This document shows positions 8,134-15,157 of a stretch of 20,913 bases of DNA, piece after piece (within the stretch, counting starts at the first letter, position 1; every line of letters starts with the position of its first letter). The position numbers were made by a program, and so were the translations under genes. A model generated the notes under the pieces. That model saw only the letters and a list, made by a program, of their open reading frames with translations, made no database searches and was not told the origin of the DNA. The stretch is taken from positions 1 through 20,913 of the forward strand of contig ONPE01000035.1 of assembly GCA_900319615.1 (NCBI GenBank). The letters are read 5' to 3'. This stretch comes from an uncultured Eubacteriales bacterium. Its GTDB lineage: Bacteria > Bacillota > Clostridia > Oscillospirales > Acutalibacteraceae.

Positions 8134-8928
8134 TCATTCGCTTTTATCAGATCCGGTATCATCTATCATTTTCCAGTAGCCGTATACGTCGTCCTCGTAC
8201 ATCCCATATGCGCTGTACCAGCGCTCGGGCAGGAACGGTACGGGCTTGTGCTCCGGCAGCGCCCGCGCAAGACGGTCGATGTTGTCGCGCAGATACTCGG
8301 CGATCATCCCGCGCTGTTCGTCGAGAGGCTGCTCGGGATCGTAAGCTACAGGCTTGCCGACCGAGATAACGGCGTTCTTCTTCTCGAGATAGACGGGATA
8401 GAACTTGATCGCTTTGCCGGATTTGCGATAGTATAGCCGCGCTACGTCGATGAAGCCCGGCTGCAGCTCGCAGACGAACTCGGAGTAGCGTTTGGGAGAT
8501 TCGGCAAATATGACCAGATCATCGCCCTCCGTCAGCGCCTTTACGCTTTGCTTGAAGGTCTTGACGATGCTCTTATCGTGATAGACGGGGATGGTGTCGG
8601 AGTAGTAGAGCAGGGGAGGGAGCCCCTTGGCGACGATGCGCGAGAGCATACGCCAGAACCATTTGCAGCGTCGGCTGTTGCCGAAGAAAATGTCGTGAAA
8701 GGCGAAGTTTGCCGCCTTCTTGCTGTCCAGCGCGTTGCCGACCGCCCATGTCTGATGCTTCCTCTTGAAGTCGAGGGTCATCATCACGGGGCCGATCACG
8801 GCGGAGTGATTGCTGACAAATATCGCCGGGTCGCTGTCCGGCTGTTCTTCATAGACGGTCTTTGCGTGAGGGAAGTTCAGCCGCAAAGCGCCGCGGACGA
8901 TTTTATAGTAGATGTAGCTCAGCTTCAT
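8134..8928 (-). CDS. Divergent PlsC-like acyltransferase
   Basis: A 264-residue protein of the lysophosphatidate/glycerol-phosphate acyltransferase (PlsC) type, which transfers acyl chains in phospholipid or glycolipid synthesis at the membrane. The first family block is recognisable as VSNHSAVIGP (38-47), but the HX4D motif has Gly46 where the catalytic Asp is expected. The FPEGTR block appears as FAESPKR (141-147). The conserved spacing and the N-terminal amphipathic region support family membership, while the altered motifs mean catalysis, substrate or mechanism may differ. The ATG at 8928 follows a GAAAGAAG ribosome site, and a well-formed promoter lies 61 bases upstream. It is monocistronic and ends at the bidirectional terminator. 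Confidence 0.75.
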   Translation of the reverse strand: MKLSYIYYKIVRGALRLNFPHAKTVYEEQPDSDPAIFVSNHSAVIGPVMMTLDFKRKHQTWAVGNALDSKKAANFAFHDIFFGNSRRCKWFWRMLSRIVAKGLPPLLYYSDTIPVYHDKSIVKTFKQSVKALTEGDDLVIFAESPKRYSEFVCELQPGFIDVARLYYRKSGKAIKFYPVYLEKKNAVISVGKPVAYDPEQPLDEQRGMIAEYLRDNIDRLARALPEHKPVPFLPERWYSAYGMYEDDVYGYWKMIDDTGSDKSE

Positions 8929-8988
8929 GTTCAGACTTCTTTCCGGATAAGCGCTGACCGACGCTTACCTGTGATTTGATCAACTAAG

Positions 8989-9017
8989 AATATAGCACAA
9001 AAAATTCGATCCGTCAA
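8989..9017 (-). promoter_or_regulatory. Sigma-A-type promoter for the acyltransferase gene
   Basis: On the minus strand TTGACG (9017-9012), a 17-base spacer and TATATT (8994-8989) form a good housekeeping promoter oriented into the acyltransferase gene, with about 60 bases to the start codon. Confidence 0.7.
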
Positions 9018-9100
9018 ATGATCCCTTAAGGTAAGACCGCAAAATGGATTATGGGGTATTTTTGCAATCTCCCATAGCGATTTCTTTTTAACTCTTCAAC

Positions 9101-9131
9101 AAAACAGCGGCACAGCCATGAGCTGTGCCGC
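9101..9131 (-). terminator. Intrinsic terminator of gdhA
   Basis: Perfect 10-bp GC-rich stem GCGGCACAGC (9107-9116) / GCTGTGCCGC (9122-9131) with a five-base loop. On the minus strand it is followed by TGTTTTGTTG, a U-rich tail. It lies 75 bases after the gdhA stop. Confidence 0.85.
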
Positions 9132-9205
9132 AAAGCGTTACGCATATTGTGCTTTGTGATCGCCCGTCTGTAGGGATGGGCTCTCTATAAAAATATCTGT
9201 CAGGA

Positions 9206-10564
9206 TCAGACGATACCCTGCAGGAGCATAGCGTCTGCAACACGCTCGAAGCCTGCGATGTTAGCGCCGGCGATGAGGTCGTCGCCCAGACCGTACTTCT
9301 CACAGGCAGCGACAGACTGCTTGAAGATGTTGACCATGATATTCTCGAGCTGAGCGAAAACATCGTCCTCGGTAAATACGGTGTGACCTGCGTTCTGGCT
9401 CATCTCGATGCAGGAGCAAGCTACGCCGCCTGCGTTGGCAGCCTTAGAGGGGCCGACGATGACCTTGTTCTCCTTAAGATACTCGATAGCCTCGTTGGTG
9501 GTGGGCATGTTAGCAGCCTCGCAAAGGAATCTGCAGCCGTTCTCGACCATCTTCTTAGCGTCCTCGATGCGGATCTCGTTCTGAGTAGCGCAGGGGATGT
9601 ACAGGTCAGCCTTTACGCCCCAGGGCTTCTCACCGGCGAAGAACTTAGCGTTCGGATACTTCTCGGCATAGGGAGCGCAGATGTTTTTGCCGGAGCCGCG
9701 GAGCTCGAGCAGATAATCTACCTTGTCGCCGCTGATGCCGTCTTCATCAAGGATGTAGCCGTCGGGACCGGAGATGGTGATGACCTTGGCGCCCAGCTCG
9801 TTGAGCTTCAGCGCGGTGCCCCATGTAACGTTACCGAAACCGGAGAGAGCTACTGTCTTGCCCTTCAGATCCTCGCCGAAGTGCTTGAGCATCTCGCGTG
9901 CATAGAATACAACGCCGAAGCCGGTAGCCTCGGCACGGCCGGCGAGACCGCCGTTCTGTGTGCCCTTACCGGTCAGAGTGCCGTCGTAAGCGTCGCGGAT
10001 CCTCTTGTACTGACCCATGATGTAGCCGATCTCTCTGCCGCCTACGCCGATATCACCGGCGGGAACGTCGGTATCGGGACCGATATGACGGAAAAGCTCG
10101 GTAGCGAAGCTCTGGCAGAAGCGCATGATCTCCATATCGCTCTTGCCGTTGGGGCTCTTGCCGTTGGGGTCGAAGTCAGAGCCGCCCTTACCGCCGCCGA
10201 TCGGAAGACCGGTCAGGGAGTTCTTGAAGATCTGCTCGAAGCCGAGGAACTTGATGATACCGATGTATACAGACGGATGGAATCTCAGACCGCCCTTGTA
10301 CGGACCGATAGCGGAGTTGAACTGTACACGGTAACCGATGTTGACCTGTACCTGACCGTTATCGTCTACCCACGGTACGCGGAACTTGATCTGTCTCTCA
10401 GGCTCGACGATGCGCTCCAAGAGAGCCAGCTTGCGGTACTTTTCCTCGTTAGCGTCAACAAGGGGACGGATGGAAGTAAGGACCTCTTCTACGGTCTGAA
10501 GGAATTCAGGCTCGGAAGCATTCTTTTCCCTTACTTTTGCGATGACTTCATCAACATAAGACAT
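9206..10564 (-). CDS. gdhA: NADP-type glutamate dehydrogenase (hexameric)
   Basis: Cytosolic enzyme that interconverts 2-oxoglutarate plus ammonia and glutamate; in anaerobic Clostridia the form of this size (about 450 residues) usually works in ammonia assimilation with NADPH. The 452-residue protein shows the substrate block YKGGLRFHP (89-97), the catalytic lysine in PIGGGKGGSDFDP (Lys126), PAGDIGVGGRE with catalytic Asp171, and the Rossmann turn GFGNV (242-246). Compared with the usual DPKGKSDxE, it has five extra residues from a local duplication (NGKSP then NGKSD, 134-143). The start at 10564 has a perfect AGGAGG and a strong promoter upstream, and the stop is followed by a terminator, so it is a single-gene unit. 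Cofactor preference is inferred from length and subfamily. Confidence 0.96.
   Translation of the reverse strand: MSYVDEVIAKVREKNASEPEFLQTVEEVLTSIRPLVDANEEKYRKLALLERIVEPERQIKFRVPWVDDNGQVQVNIGYRVQFNSAIGPYKGGLRFHPSVYIGIIKFLGFEQIFKNSLTGLPIGGGKGGSDFDPNGKSPNGKSDMEIMRFCQSFATELFRHIGPDTDVPAGDIGVGGREIGYIMGQYKRIRDAYDGTLTGKGTQNGGLAGRAEATGFGVVFYAREMLKHFGEDLKGKTVALSGFGNVTWGTALKLNELGAKVITISGPDGYILDEDGISGDKVDYLLELRGSGKNICAPYAEKYPNAKFFAGEKPWGVKADLYIPCATQNEIRIEDAKKMVENGCRFLCEAANMPTTNEAIEYLKENKVIVGPSKAANAGGVACSCIEMSQNAGHTVFTEDDVFAQLENIMVNIFKQSVAACEKYGLGDDLIAGANIAGFERVADAMLLQGIV
10141..10170 (-). repeat. 15-bp tandem duplication inside gdhA
   Basis: Two consecutive 15-base units (10141-10155 and 10156-10170, on the plus strand TCTTGCCGTTGGGGC and TCTTGCCGTTGGGGT) differ at one base. 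They keep the frame and insert five residues just after the catalytic GGGKGGSDFDP loop. The single difference is at the last base, so the duplication is probably young or constrained. Confidence 0.85.
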
Positions 10565-10977
10565 AATACTATACCTCCTAAATATAGTGCCATATTTAAT
10601 TGTCTTCTTCGCAGAGCGAAAAATCGCACCTTAAAGAAACTTTGCACAAGTAGCATTATATATGATGGAGCCTGACTTTGCAAGATTTTTTTGCGCATTT
10701 TCAAAACTTTATGTAAAATCGCCAATTCATCCGATAAATACAGGCTGAATTTGCAATTTTATTATTCTTTGCTGCAATATTTTCGCCGATGTATTCAAAT
10801 CTCAGCTCCTTTTGTTACGAAAAACCGATTTGTTAGCTGTACTTTAAGACAACACGAAGAGCGTTTCGAGGACGTTGCACGGGTCATCTGCACAACATAA
10901 TACAGGATTATGTCAATACCGCAAATTCGAAGTGCAGATCGTGCAGTATTACTTTTTATATTTTCCGCTGTTTCCAC
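10565..10977. other. Divergent intergenic region gdhA / ldhA
   Basis: AT-rich non-coding DNA between two divergent metabolic genes. It holds the gdhA leader and promoter on the left. In the middle I see no gene. Near 10932-10947 the self-complementary stretch TGCAGATCGTGCA sits 30-45 bases before the ldhA -35 box, and a related sequence CATCTGCAC lies near 10888. These could be operator halves but do not match a regulator I can name. A partial Rex-like half (TTGTTA near 10829) lacks the correctly spaced second half. Confidence 0.35.
10655..10683 (-). promoter_or_regulatory. Sigma-A-type promoter of gdhA
   Basis: On the minus strand TTGCAA (10683-10678), a 17-base spacer and a perfect TATAAT (10660-10655) point into gdhA, leaving an 80-90 base untranslated leader. 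Confidence 0.75.
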
Positions 10978-11006
10978 TTGACGACTTATGCGTGATTGGG
11001 TAAAAT
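10978..11006 (+). promoter_or_regulatory. Sigma-A-type promoter of ldhA
   Basis: TTGACG (10978-10983), a 17-base spacer and TAAAAT (11001-11006). The promoter covers the alternative upstream ATG at 10988, which therefore cannot be in the mRNA and confirms the start at 11039. Confidence 0.75.
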
Positions 11007-11038
11007 ATGATCATAGAAGATCCAAAGGAGTTTTGAGC

Positions 11039-12079
11039 ATGATAAAAGTCGCATTTTATGACACAAAAGCATATGATAAACCGTCCTTCGAGCATTTAGC
11101 TGCCGAAAATGACATCGAGTTCAAATTTCTCGAGACCAAGCTGAATGAAGATACCGCGGCGTTGGCTGACGGCTGCGACGCTGTTTGCGTATTCGTCAAC
11201 GATACCGTGAACGCATCGGTGATCGAAAAGCTGTATAACAGCGGCGTCAAGCTGATCGCCCTGCGCTCAGCCGGATACAACAACGTGGATGTGCGCGCCG
11301 CCTTCGGAAAGATCCATGTCGTCCATGTTCCGCAGTATTCTCCCTATGCGGTCGCCGAGCACGCCATGGCGCTGCTGCTCACCTCTATCAGGAGGATCCA
11401 TAAGTCGTACAACCGCACAAGAGAGTACAACTTCTCCCTCGGCGGTCTGACCGGCTTCAATCTTCACGGCAAAACCGCAGGCGTTATCGGTACGGGCAGG
11501 ATCGGGCGCATCTTCATAGATATCTGCCGCGGCTTCGGGATGAACGTTATCGCCTACGATCTCTTCCCGGCGGCTGACAGCGGCATCGACTATGTGTCGC
11601 TCGATGAGCTTTTCGAGCGCAGCGACATCATCTCGCTGCACTGTCCGCTTACCGACGATACCACCCATCTTATCAACTCCGACGCTATCGACAAGATGAA
11701 GAAGGGCGTCGTCATCGTCAACACCTCCCGCGGCGGCTTGATCGACGCAGAGGCTCTGCTGCACGGCATCAAGAGTCGTAAGATCGGAGCTGCATGCCTT
11801 GATGTGTACGAGGAGGAGGCAAATGTATTCTTCGAGGATCGCTCCGGCCATATCCTCAACGACGATCTGCTGTCCATGCTGATCTCCCTGCCTAACGTTA
11901 TCGTCACCTCGCATCAGGCGTTCCTGACAGATGAAGCGCTGCACAACATCGCAGAGACGACCGTCAGCAATATCACCTCGTTCTTCAATAACGACGACGG
12001 TATGTGCAACAACGAGCTGTGCTACCGCTGCGGACACATAGAGCATTGTAAAAAGCAAAGAAAGCAAAGATGCTTCTAA
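11039..12079 (+). CDS. ldhA: D-lactate dehydrogenase (LdhA-like 2-hydroxyacid dehydrogenase)
   Basis: NAD-dependent enzyme of the D-isomer 2-hydroxyacid dehydrogenase family, expected to reduce pyruvate to D-lactate and regenerate NAD+ during fermentation. The start at 11039 has AAAGGAG 9 bases upstream and gives 346 residues; an earlier in-frame ATG at 10988 lies between the -35 and -10 boxes. Visible are YSPYAVAEHAMALLL (100-114), the NAD fold GTGRIG (151-156), catalytic Arg231 (NTSRGGLID), the VYEEE acid cluster (256-260) with the catalytic Glu, and catalytic His292 (SHQAFLTDEAL). These last blocks match LdhA rather than phosphoglycerate or glyoxylate reductases. The C terminus carries an unusual tail with five cysteines (323, 328, 331, 337, 345) and many lysines. 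It is a single-gene unit with no clear plus-strand U-tract terminator. Confidence 0.9.
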   Translation: MIKVAFYDTKAYDKPSFEHLAAENDIEFKFLETKLNEDTAALADGCDAVCVFVNDTVNASVIEKLYNSGVKLIALRSAGYNNVDVRAAFGKIHVVHVPQYSPYAVAEHAMALLLTSIRRIHKSYNRTREYNFSLGGLTGFNLHGKTAGVIGTGRIGRIFIDICRGFGMNVIAYDLFPAADSGIDYVSLDELFERSDIISLHCPLTDDTTHLINSDAIDKMKKGVVIVNTSRGGLIDAEALLHGIKSRKIGAACLDVYEEEANVFFEDRSGHILNDDLLSMLISLPNVIVTSHQAFLTDEALHNIAETTVSNITSFFNNDDGMCNNELCYRCGHIEHCKKQRKQRCF

Positions 12080-12134
12080 TACTAATATTCCATAAAATTT
12101 AGTCTTTCTTTTGCAAACCGAATCAGCATACAGC

Positions 12135-12166
12135 AAAAACTGCGCCCCGACTTTTCAGCCGGGGCG
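12135..12166 (-). terminator. Terminator of the MATE fusion gene
   Basis: Perfect 7-bp stem CGCCCCG (12143-12149) / CGGGGCG (12160-12166) with a 10-base loop. On the minus strand it is followed by CAGTTTTTG, a proper U-run. On the plus strand the tail (TTGATGTCTGTTTG) is poorer, so it may only partly stop ldhA transcripts. Confidence 0.75.
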
Positions 12167-12210
12167 TTGATGTCTGTTTGCTTGTTTTTGGCAGGATGAT
12201 CTGTTTACAC

Positions 12211-13983
12211 TTAGACTTTTATCAGCAGATTGTTCAGCTTCATTATGTTGGTGTATTTGAATTCTTTCGCCATACTCGCCGTCATCCTCAAGCCTAAGTG
12301 ATGTGTGGGATCCTCTTCCGAGAACAGCTCAAGCTGCTTGACCGGATCAAAGACCGGGCAGTCGTCGCGGATGCGGATGATATAAAGATCATCATTTTTG
12401 ATAAGGCGGACGTTGATTATGTTCTCCTTATCGTCGCCCGGGAAACCGTGAGTGACGATATTGCCCGCCATTTCTTCAACGCTCAGCGAGATCAGGAAGG
12501 TGCGTTTTGCGTCACAGCCGTGCGATTTGCAGAAATCCCAGACGGTTTTCGACATTTCCATGACCTCGTCCATCGAGGTGATGCTGCCCTCCATCTGATT
12601 CTCTTCCGGTACGTCAAAGGACGGCGGCAGCAGCAGGATCTTGTTCCAGACCCCCTCGCCGCGGATATTGAGTCGTCGGCTCTCGACGGTGATAAGAACA
12701 GCGTAGAAGATGAACATCAGACCCTGTGTGACAGGGAAAGCGTACCATACGGCGTTTGCTCCGAACCAAGCGGACATCACCCATGCCGAGATGATCAGGA
12801 AGCCTGCTTCAAGCATAAAGCCCGCGATAAGCGAGAGCTTGCTTCTCTCGATACCCTGCAGATATTCCTGATAGATAACGTTCAATCCGTAGAACGGCAT
12901 ACCGACGGCGTAGCAGCGTACCGCGGCGATCGAGAGCTCGAGAGCTTCGGGATTATCCTTGATGAACAACTGCGCAAACACGGGAGCGAAGAACCACGCA
13001 AGCACTGCGACCCCGAGGGTGAAGACCATCGTCGCGCGCACCGAAGTCCGCAGCAGCCTCTTCATCAGAGGGCGGTCTTCTTCTCCCAGGATGATACCCG
13101 CCATCATGCACACGGTCTCAGCCATGCCGAGCATGATAGGATTGAGGAAGGAGTCCGCCTGCCGGTGTACCGAATAGGCGGCTATGGCGGAGGTAGAGGC
13201 GATCACCGCAAGCAGGTGGTTCAGGGATGCGGAGCGCAGGGTGTTTCCGAAGCGGCACACGCCCACGGGCGCGCCCTTCCTGATGATGGTAAGCGAGTCC
13301 CTCCACCTGATGTTCTTTACCGAGAAGCGCAGGAGGATGTTCTTCTTGCGGAAATGCGTGAGCAGAACGATGACCGCCGCGTAGTAGCTCAGGCTTGTGG
13401 CGAGACCCATCTCGAAGGTGTCGCCGTGCATCACCACGACAAGCAGGTCGAATATGATATCCGATACCGTCAGGACGATGGACGCGACAACAGGCAGATG
13501 GCGGTCGTTGTCTATAGGCATATAGCCAACCAGCGTTTTCATCGCGTTCATCGCGGGCAGACCTATCGCGATACCGATCAGGTAGTCCGTAGCCTTAGGC
13601 AGCAGCGAAGCCGCGTTGCCGGAAGCGCCCAGCAGAGCCGCGAACGGCGAGGCAAAGGGCAGGATCAGCACCATCATCAGGGTCGCCAGACCTATCGACA
13701 GGATGCAGGACAGCGAAAATACCGATTGAGCGTCCTTTACCTTACCCTCGCCGATCAGCTTTGTGAAGCGCGTCCGCGAGCCGGTCGCGACTATCGCGCC
13801 GAAGACCGAGAACACGGTCAGCAGCGGGTTTATAACGCCGAAGGCGGCGATGGAATCCGTGCCCAGATATTGTCCGATGATAACGCCGTCTACCATAGAG
13901 CCGATAGTCGACGCCAGCGATGAAAAGATACACGCCCACAGCTGGGCGAAAAAAGTGTTTTGTAAAATCCGGTCTTTCCTCAT
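12211..13983 (-). CDS. MATE-family transporter fused to a RsbW-like HATPase domain
   Basis: A two-part protein of 590 residues. Residues 1 to about 445 form a MATE-type multidrug/cation antiporter with about twelve hydrophobic helices (TIGSMVDGVIIGQYLGTDSIAAFGVINPL near the start, and a second repeat from about 235 with RKGAPVGVCRFGNTLRSASLN). After a linker (446-468), residues about 469-585 form a GHKL-type ATP-binding domain like the anti-sigma kinases RsbW and SpoIIAB. It shows an N-box EEMAGNIVTHGF (503-514), a G1-like IRDDCPVFDP (538-547) and a G2-like HLGLRMT (562-568). The G1 box has Cys542 where Gly is usual. The transport substrate is unknown. The start is uncertain: ATG at 13983 or TTG at 13989 with AAGG upstream; I prefer ATG. 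Similar annotations exist in Clostridia as I recall, but the role of the fused domain is not established to my knowledge. Confidence 0.88.
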   Translation of the reverse strand: MRKDRILQNTFFAQLWACIFSSLASTIGSMVDGVIIGQYLGTDSIAAFGVINPLLTVFSVFGAIVATGSRTRFTKLIGEGKVKDAQSVFSLSCILSIGLATLMMVLILPFASPFAALLGASGNAASLLPKATDYLIGIAIGLPAMNAMKTLVGYMPIDNDRHLPVVASIVLTVSDIIFDLLVVVMHGDTFEMGLATSLSYYAAVIVLLTHFRKKNILLRFSVKNIRWRDSLTIIRKGAPVGVCRFGNTLRSASLNHLLAVIASTSAIAAYSVHRQADSFLNPIMLGMAETVCMMAGIILGEEDRPLMKRLLRTSVRATMVFTLGVAVLAWFFAPVFAQLFIKDNPEALELSIAAVRCYAVGMPFYGLNVIYQEYLQGIERSKLSLIAGFMLEAGFLIISAWVMSAWFGANAVWYAFPVTQGLMFIFYAVLITVESRRLNIRGEGVWNKILLLPPSFDVPEENQMEGSITSMDEVMEMSKTVWDFCKSHGCDAKRTFLISLSVEEMAGNIVTHGFPGDDKENIINVRLIKNDDLYIIRIRDDCPVFDPVKQLELFSEEDPTHHLGLRMTASMAKEFKYTNIMKLNNLLIKV

Positions 13984-14020
13984 GATCAAACCAACCTTAT
14001 TTGTGTTTTTACTAAAATCA

Positions 14021-14050
14021 ACTATACTAAAATATATAAGATACAGCCAA
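14021..14050 (-). promoter_or_regulatory. Candidate promoter of the MATE fusion gene
   Basis: On the minus strand TTGGCT (14050-14045), an 18-base spacer and TATAGT (14026-14021), 37 bases before the ATG. The match to consensus is moderate in an AT-rich region, where chance matches are easier. Confidence 0.45.
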
Positions 14051-14090
14051 TCGTATATTTGTAAATCCGTTCAGCATTAAAGGCTGACGC

Positions 14091-14119
14091 AAAACAGCGA
14101 CAGCCCCTTCACTGTGTCG
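14091..14119 (-). terminator. Weak terminator after the lipoprotein gene
   Basis: CGACA (14098-14102) pairs with TGTCG (14115-14119), possibly extended with a bulge. On the minus strand it is followed by CTGTTTTG. The stem begins six bases after the lipoprotein stop codon. It is short, so confidence is moderate. Confidence 0.45.
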
Positions 14120-14124
14120 GAATA

Positions 14125-14874
14125 TTATTTTTGCTCTTCTGCAGACTCGACACTGTGATCGAACTCGATGCCGGAGAGCAAGGCGGAATCCGTATCCGGA
14201 TCATATTGCAAAGTGATCTCCAGCGAGGTCGTCGCCTTACCGTCCTCCTGCGTCGTGTTGTTTACATAGCCTAAAGCTATGACGGTCTCGTTTTTGTCGT
14301 TGGTCGCGAGGCTCGCCGCGTAGTTAGGAGAGCCAAGGACGTCTACGACGTCCTTCAGCGTCGAGCTTGACGACAGCCCCTTGTAGGTGCACAGGAGATC
14401 GTCGTTGATGAAAGCGTTTAGGGGCATTTCGTCGATGCTCTTCTCGGAGTCGGAATCGTTCGTAGCGGTATCGAAAACACAGCGTTTTCCGTCGATGTAT
14501 ACGGCTAAAGAAGCGGTATCGCCCGGCTTCAAGGTCTCAAAGCCGCACTCGACGTCAAAGCCCATAGCCTTGAGGTCTCCGACGGTGGTCGTGCCCAGGG
14601 TTATCGTCTTGCCGTTAAGCTCAAAGTCGAGGTCGATATCCGTATTTACGAAATCGCCCGTGTGGTTCCATTGTTTGAAGAGATACACGCCGTCGCTCTC
14701 GTCCTGAACGGTCGAGGTCATATCCTTCGTATCGACCAGAGTCTCGGTGTAAGAGACGGCCTTATCGAACTCGGTTTTGATGGCTTTTCTGTCTATGCCG
14801 TCGTCCTTTTTGCCGCAGGCGCAAATGCAGAGCGCCAACACGAGCGCAAGTATCAATACTATTGCTTTTTTCAT
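14125..14874 (-). CDS. Predicted lipoprotein of unknown function
   Basis: A 249-residue exported protein with a lipoprotein signal: MKKAIVLILALVLALC followed by the lipobox I-C-A-C (17-20), so Cys20 should be lipidated and the protein held on the outer face of the membrane. The mature part is acidic and rich in Thr, Asp and Ser, without other membrane segments. Two similar short patterns occur, GKTITLGTTTVGDLKAMGF and SSSTLKDVVDVLGSPNYAA (about 150-170). The second resembles the T-x-x-DV-x-x-x-LG-x-P pattern seen in small binding domains such as SmpA/BLIP types, but this is only a resemblance. I do not recognise a family. The start has GGAGG nearby. It is divergent from the S10 operon and has a palindrome over its -10 box. 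Confidence 0.8.
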   Translation of the reverse strand: MKKAIVLILALVLALCICACGKKDDGIDRKAIKTEFDKAVSYTETLVDTKDMTSTVQDESDGVYLFKQWNHTGDFVNTDIDLDFELNGKTITLGTTTVGDLKAMGFDVECGFETLKPGDTASLAVYIDGKRCVFDTATNDSDSEKSIDEMPLNAFINDDLLCTYKGLSSSSTLKDVVDVLGSPNYAASLATNDKNETVIALGYVNNTTQEDGKATTSLEITLQYDPDTDSALLSGIEFDHSVESAEEQK

Positions 14875-14913
14875 ATAGTTTGCCTCCGTGGTAATACCAT
14901 TTTCAGTATGATC

Positions 14914-14926
14914 CGATATTATATCG
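14914..14926 (-). promoter_or_regulatory. Palindrome overlapping the lipoprotein gene -10 box
   Basis: CGATAT-N-ATATCG, a 13-base perfect palindrome with one central base, covers a minus-strand TATAAT (14923-14918) located 44 bases upstream of the lipoprotein ATG. No good -35 lies 17 bases upstream. A repressor or activator site is a reasonable inference, but AT-rich palindromes also arise by chance. Confidence 0.4.
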
Positions 14927-15079
14927 TTTTGGTTTCAGCGGTACTGTGCTGTAAATATGTATATATAAATAGTATAGACTATTATATTGTATAAGGCATG
15001 GGCTGTCAAGCCTTGTGCTTTTAGCCGCAGAAACCACAAGATATAGTAAAATTGTGCGATATGCACAAAAACACCCTTG

Positions 15080-15101
15080 AAAATTCTACAAAAATTCTAC
15101 A
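15080..15101 (+). repeat. 11-bp tandem repeat upstream of the S10 promoter
   Basis: Two perfect consecutive copies of AAAATTCTACA (15080-15090 and 15091-15101), one helical turn apart, begin 43 bases and end 22 bases before the -35 box. They could act as an UP element, helped by A/T tracts on the same helix face, or as a regulator site. Confidence 0.5.
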
Positions 15102-15122
15102 TAGAAAATTATTGCAGTTTTG

Positions 15123-15151
15123 TTGCTTTTACGGGGGATATATAGTATAAT
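15123..15151 (+). promoter_or_regulatory. Promoter of the S10 ribosomal operon
   Basis: TTGCTT (15123-15128), a 17-base spacer and a perfect TATAAT (15146-15151). It lies about 280 bases before rpsJ, giving a long untranslated leader, as expected for an autoregulated ribosomal-protein operon. Confidence 0.75.
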
Positions 15152-15157
15152 CCATCT

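Noticed and set aside
9383..10675. A 430-codon open frame on the plus strand, opposite gdhA
   Set aside because: It is the mirror of a highly conserved gdhA and runs through the gdhA promoter. It has no recognisable motifs or ribosome site.
10829..10855. Rex redox-repressor site before ldhA
   Set aside because: TTGTTA is present, but the second half (TTAACAA with a 4-base spacer) is not at the correct distance.
10988..11038. Upstream ATG for ldhA
   Set aside because: It lies between the -35 and -10 boxes of the likely promoter and has no ribosome site, while ATG 11039 follows AAAGGAG.
12298..13923. A 541-codon open frame on the plus strand, opposite the MATE fusion gene
   Set aside because: The minus strand encodes a clear transporter plus ATPase domain. 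The antisense product is rich in His, Arg, Asp and Gln with no domain or ribosome site, as expected from codon bias of the opposite strand.
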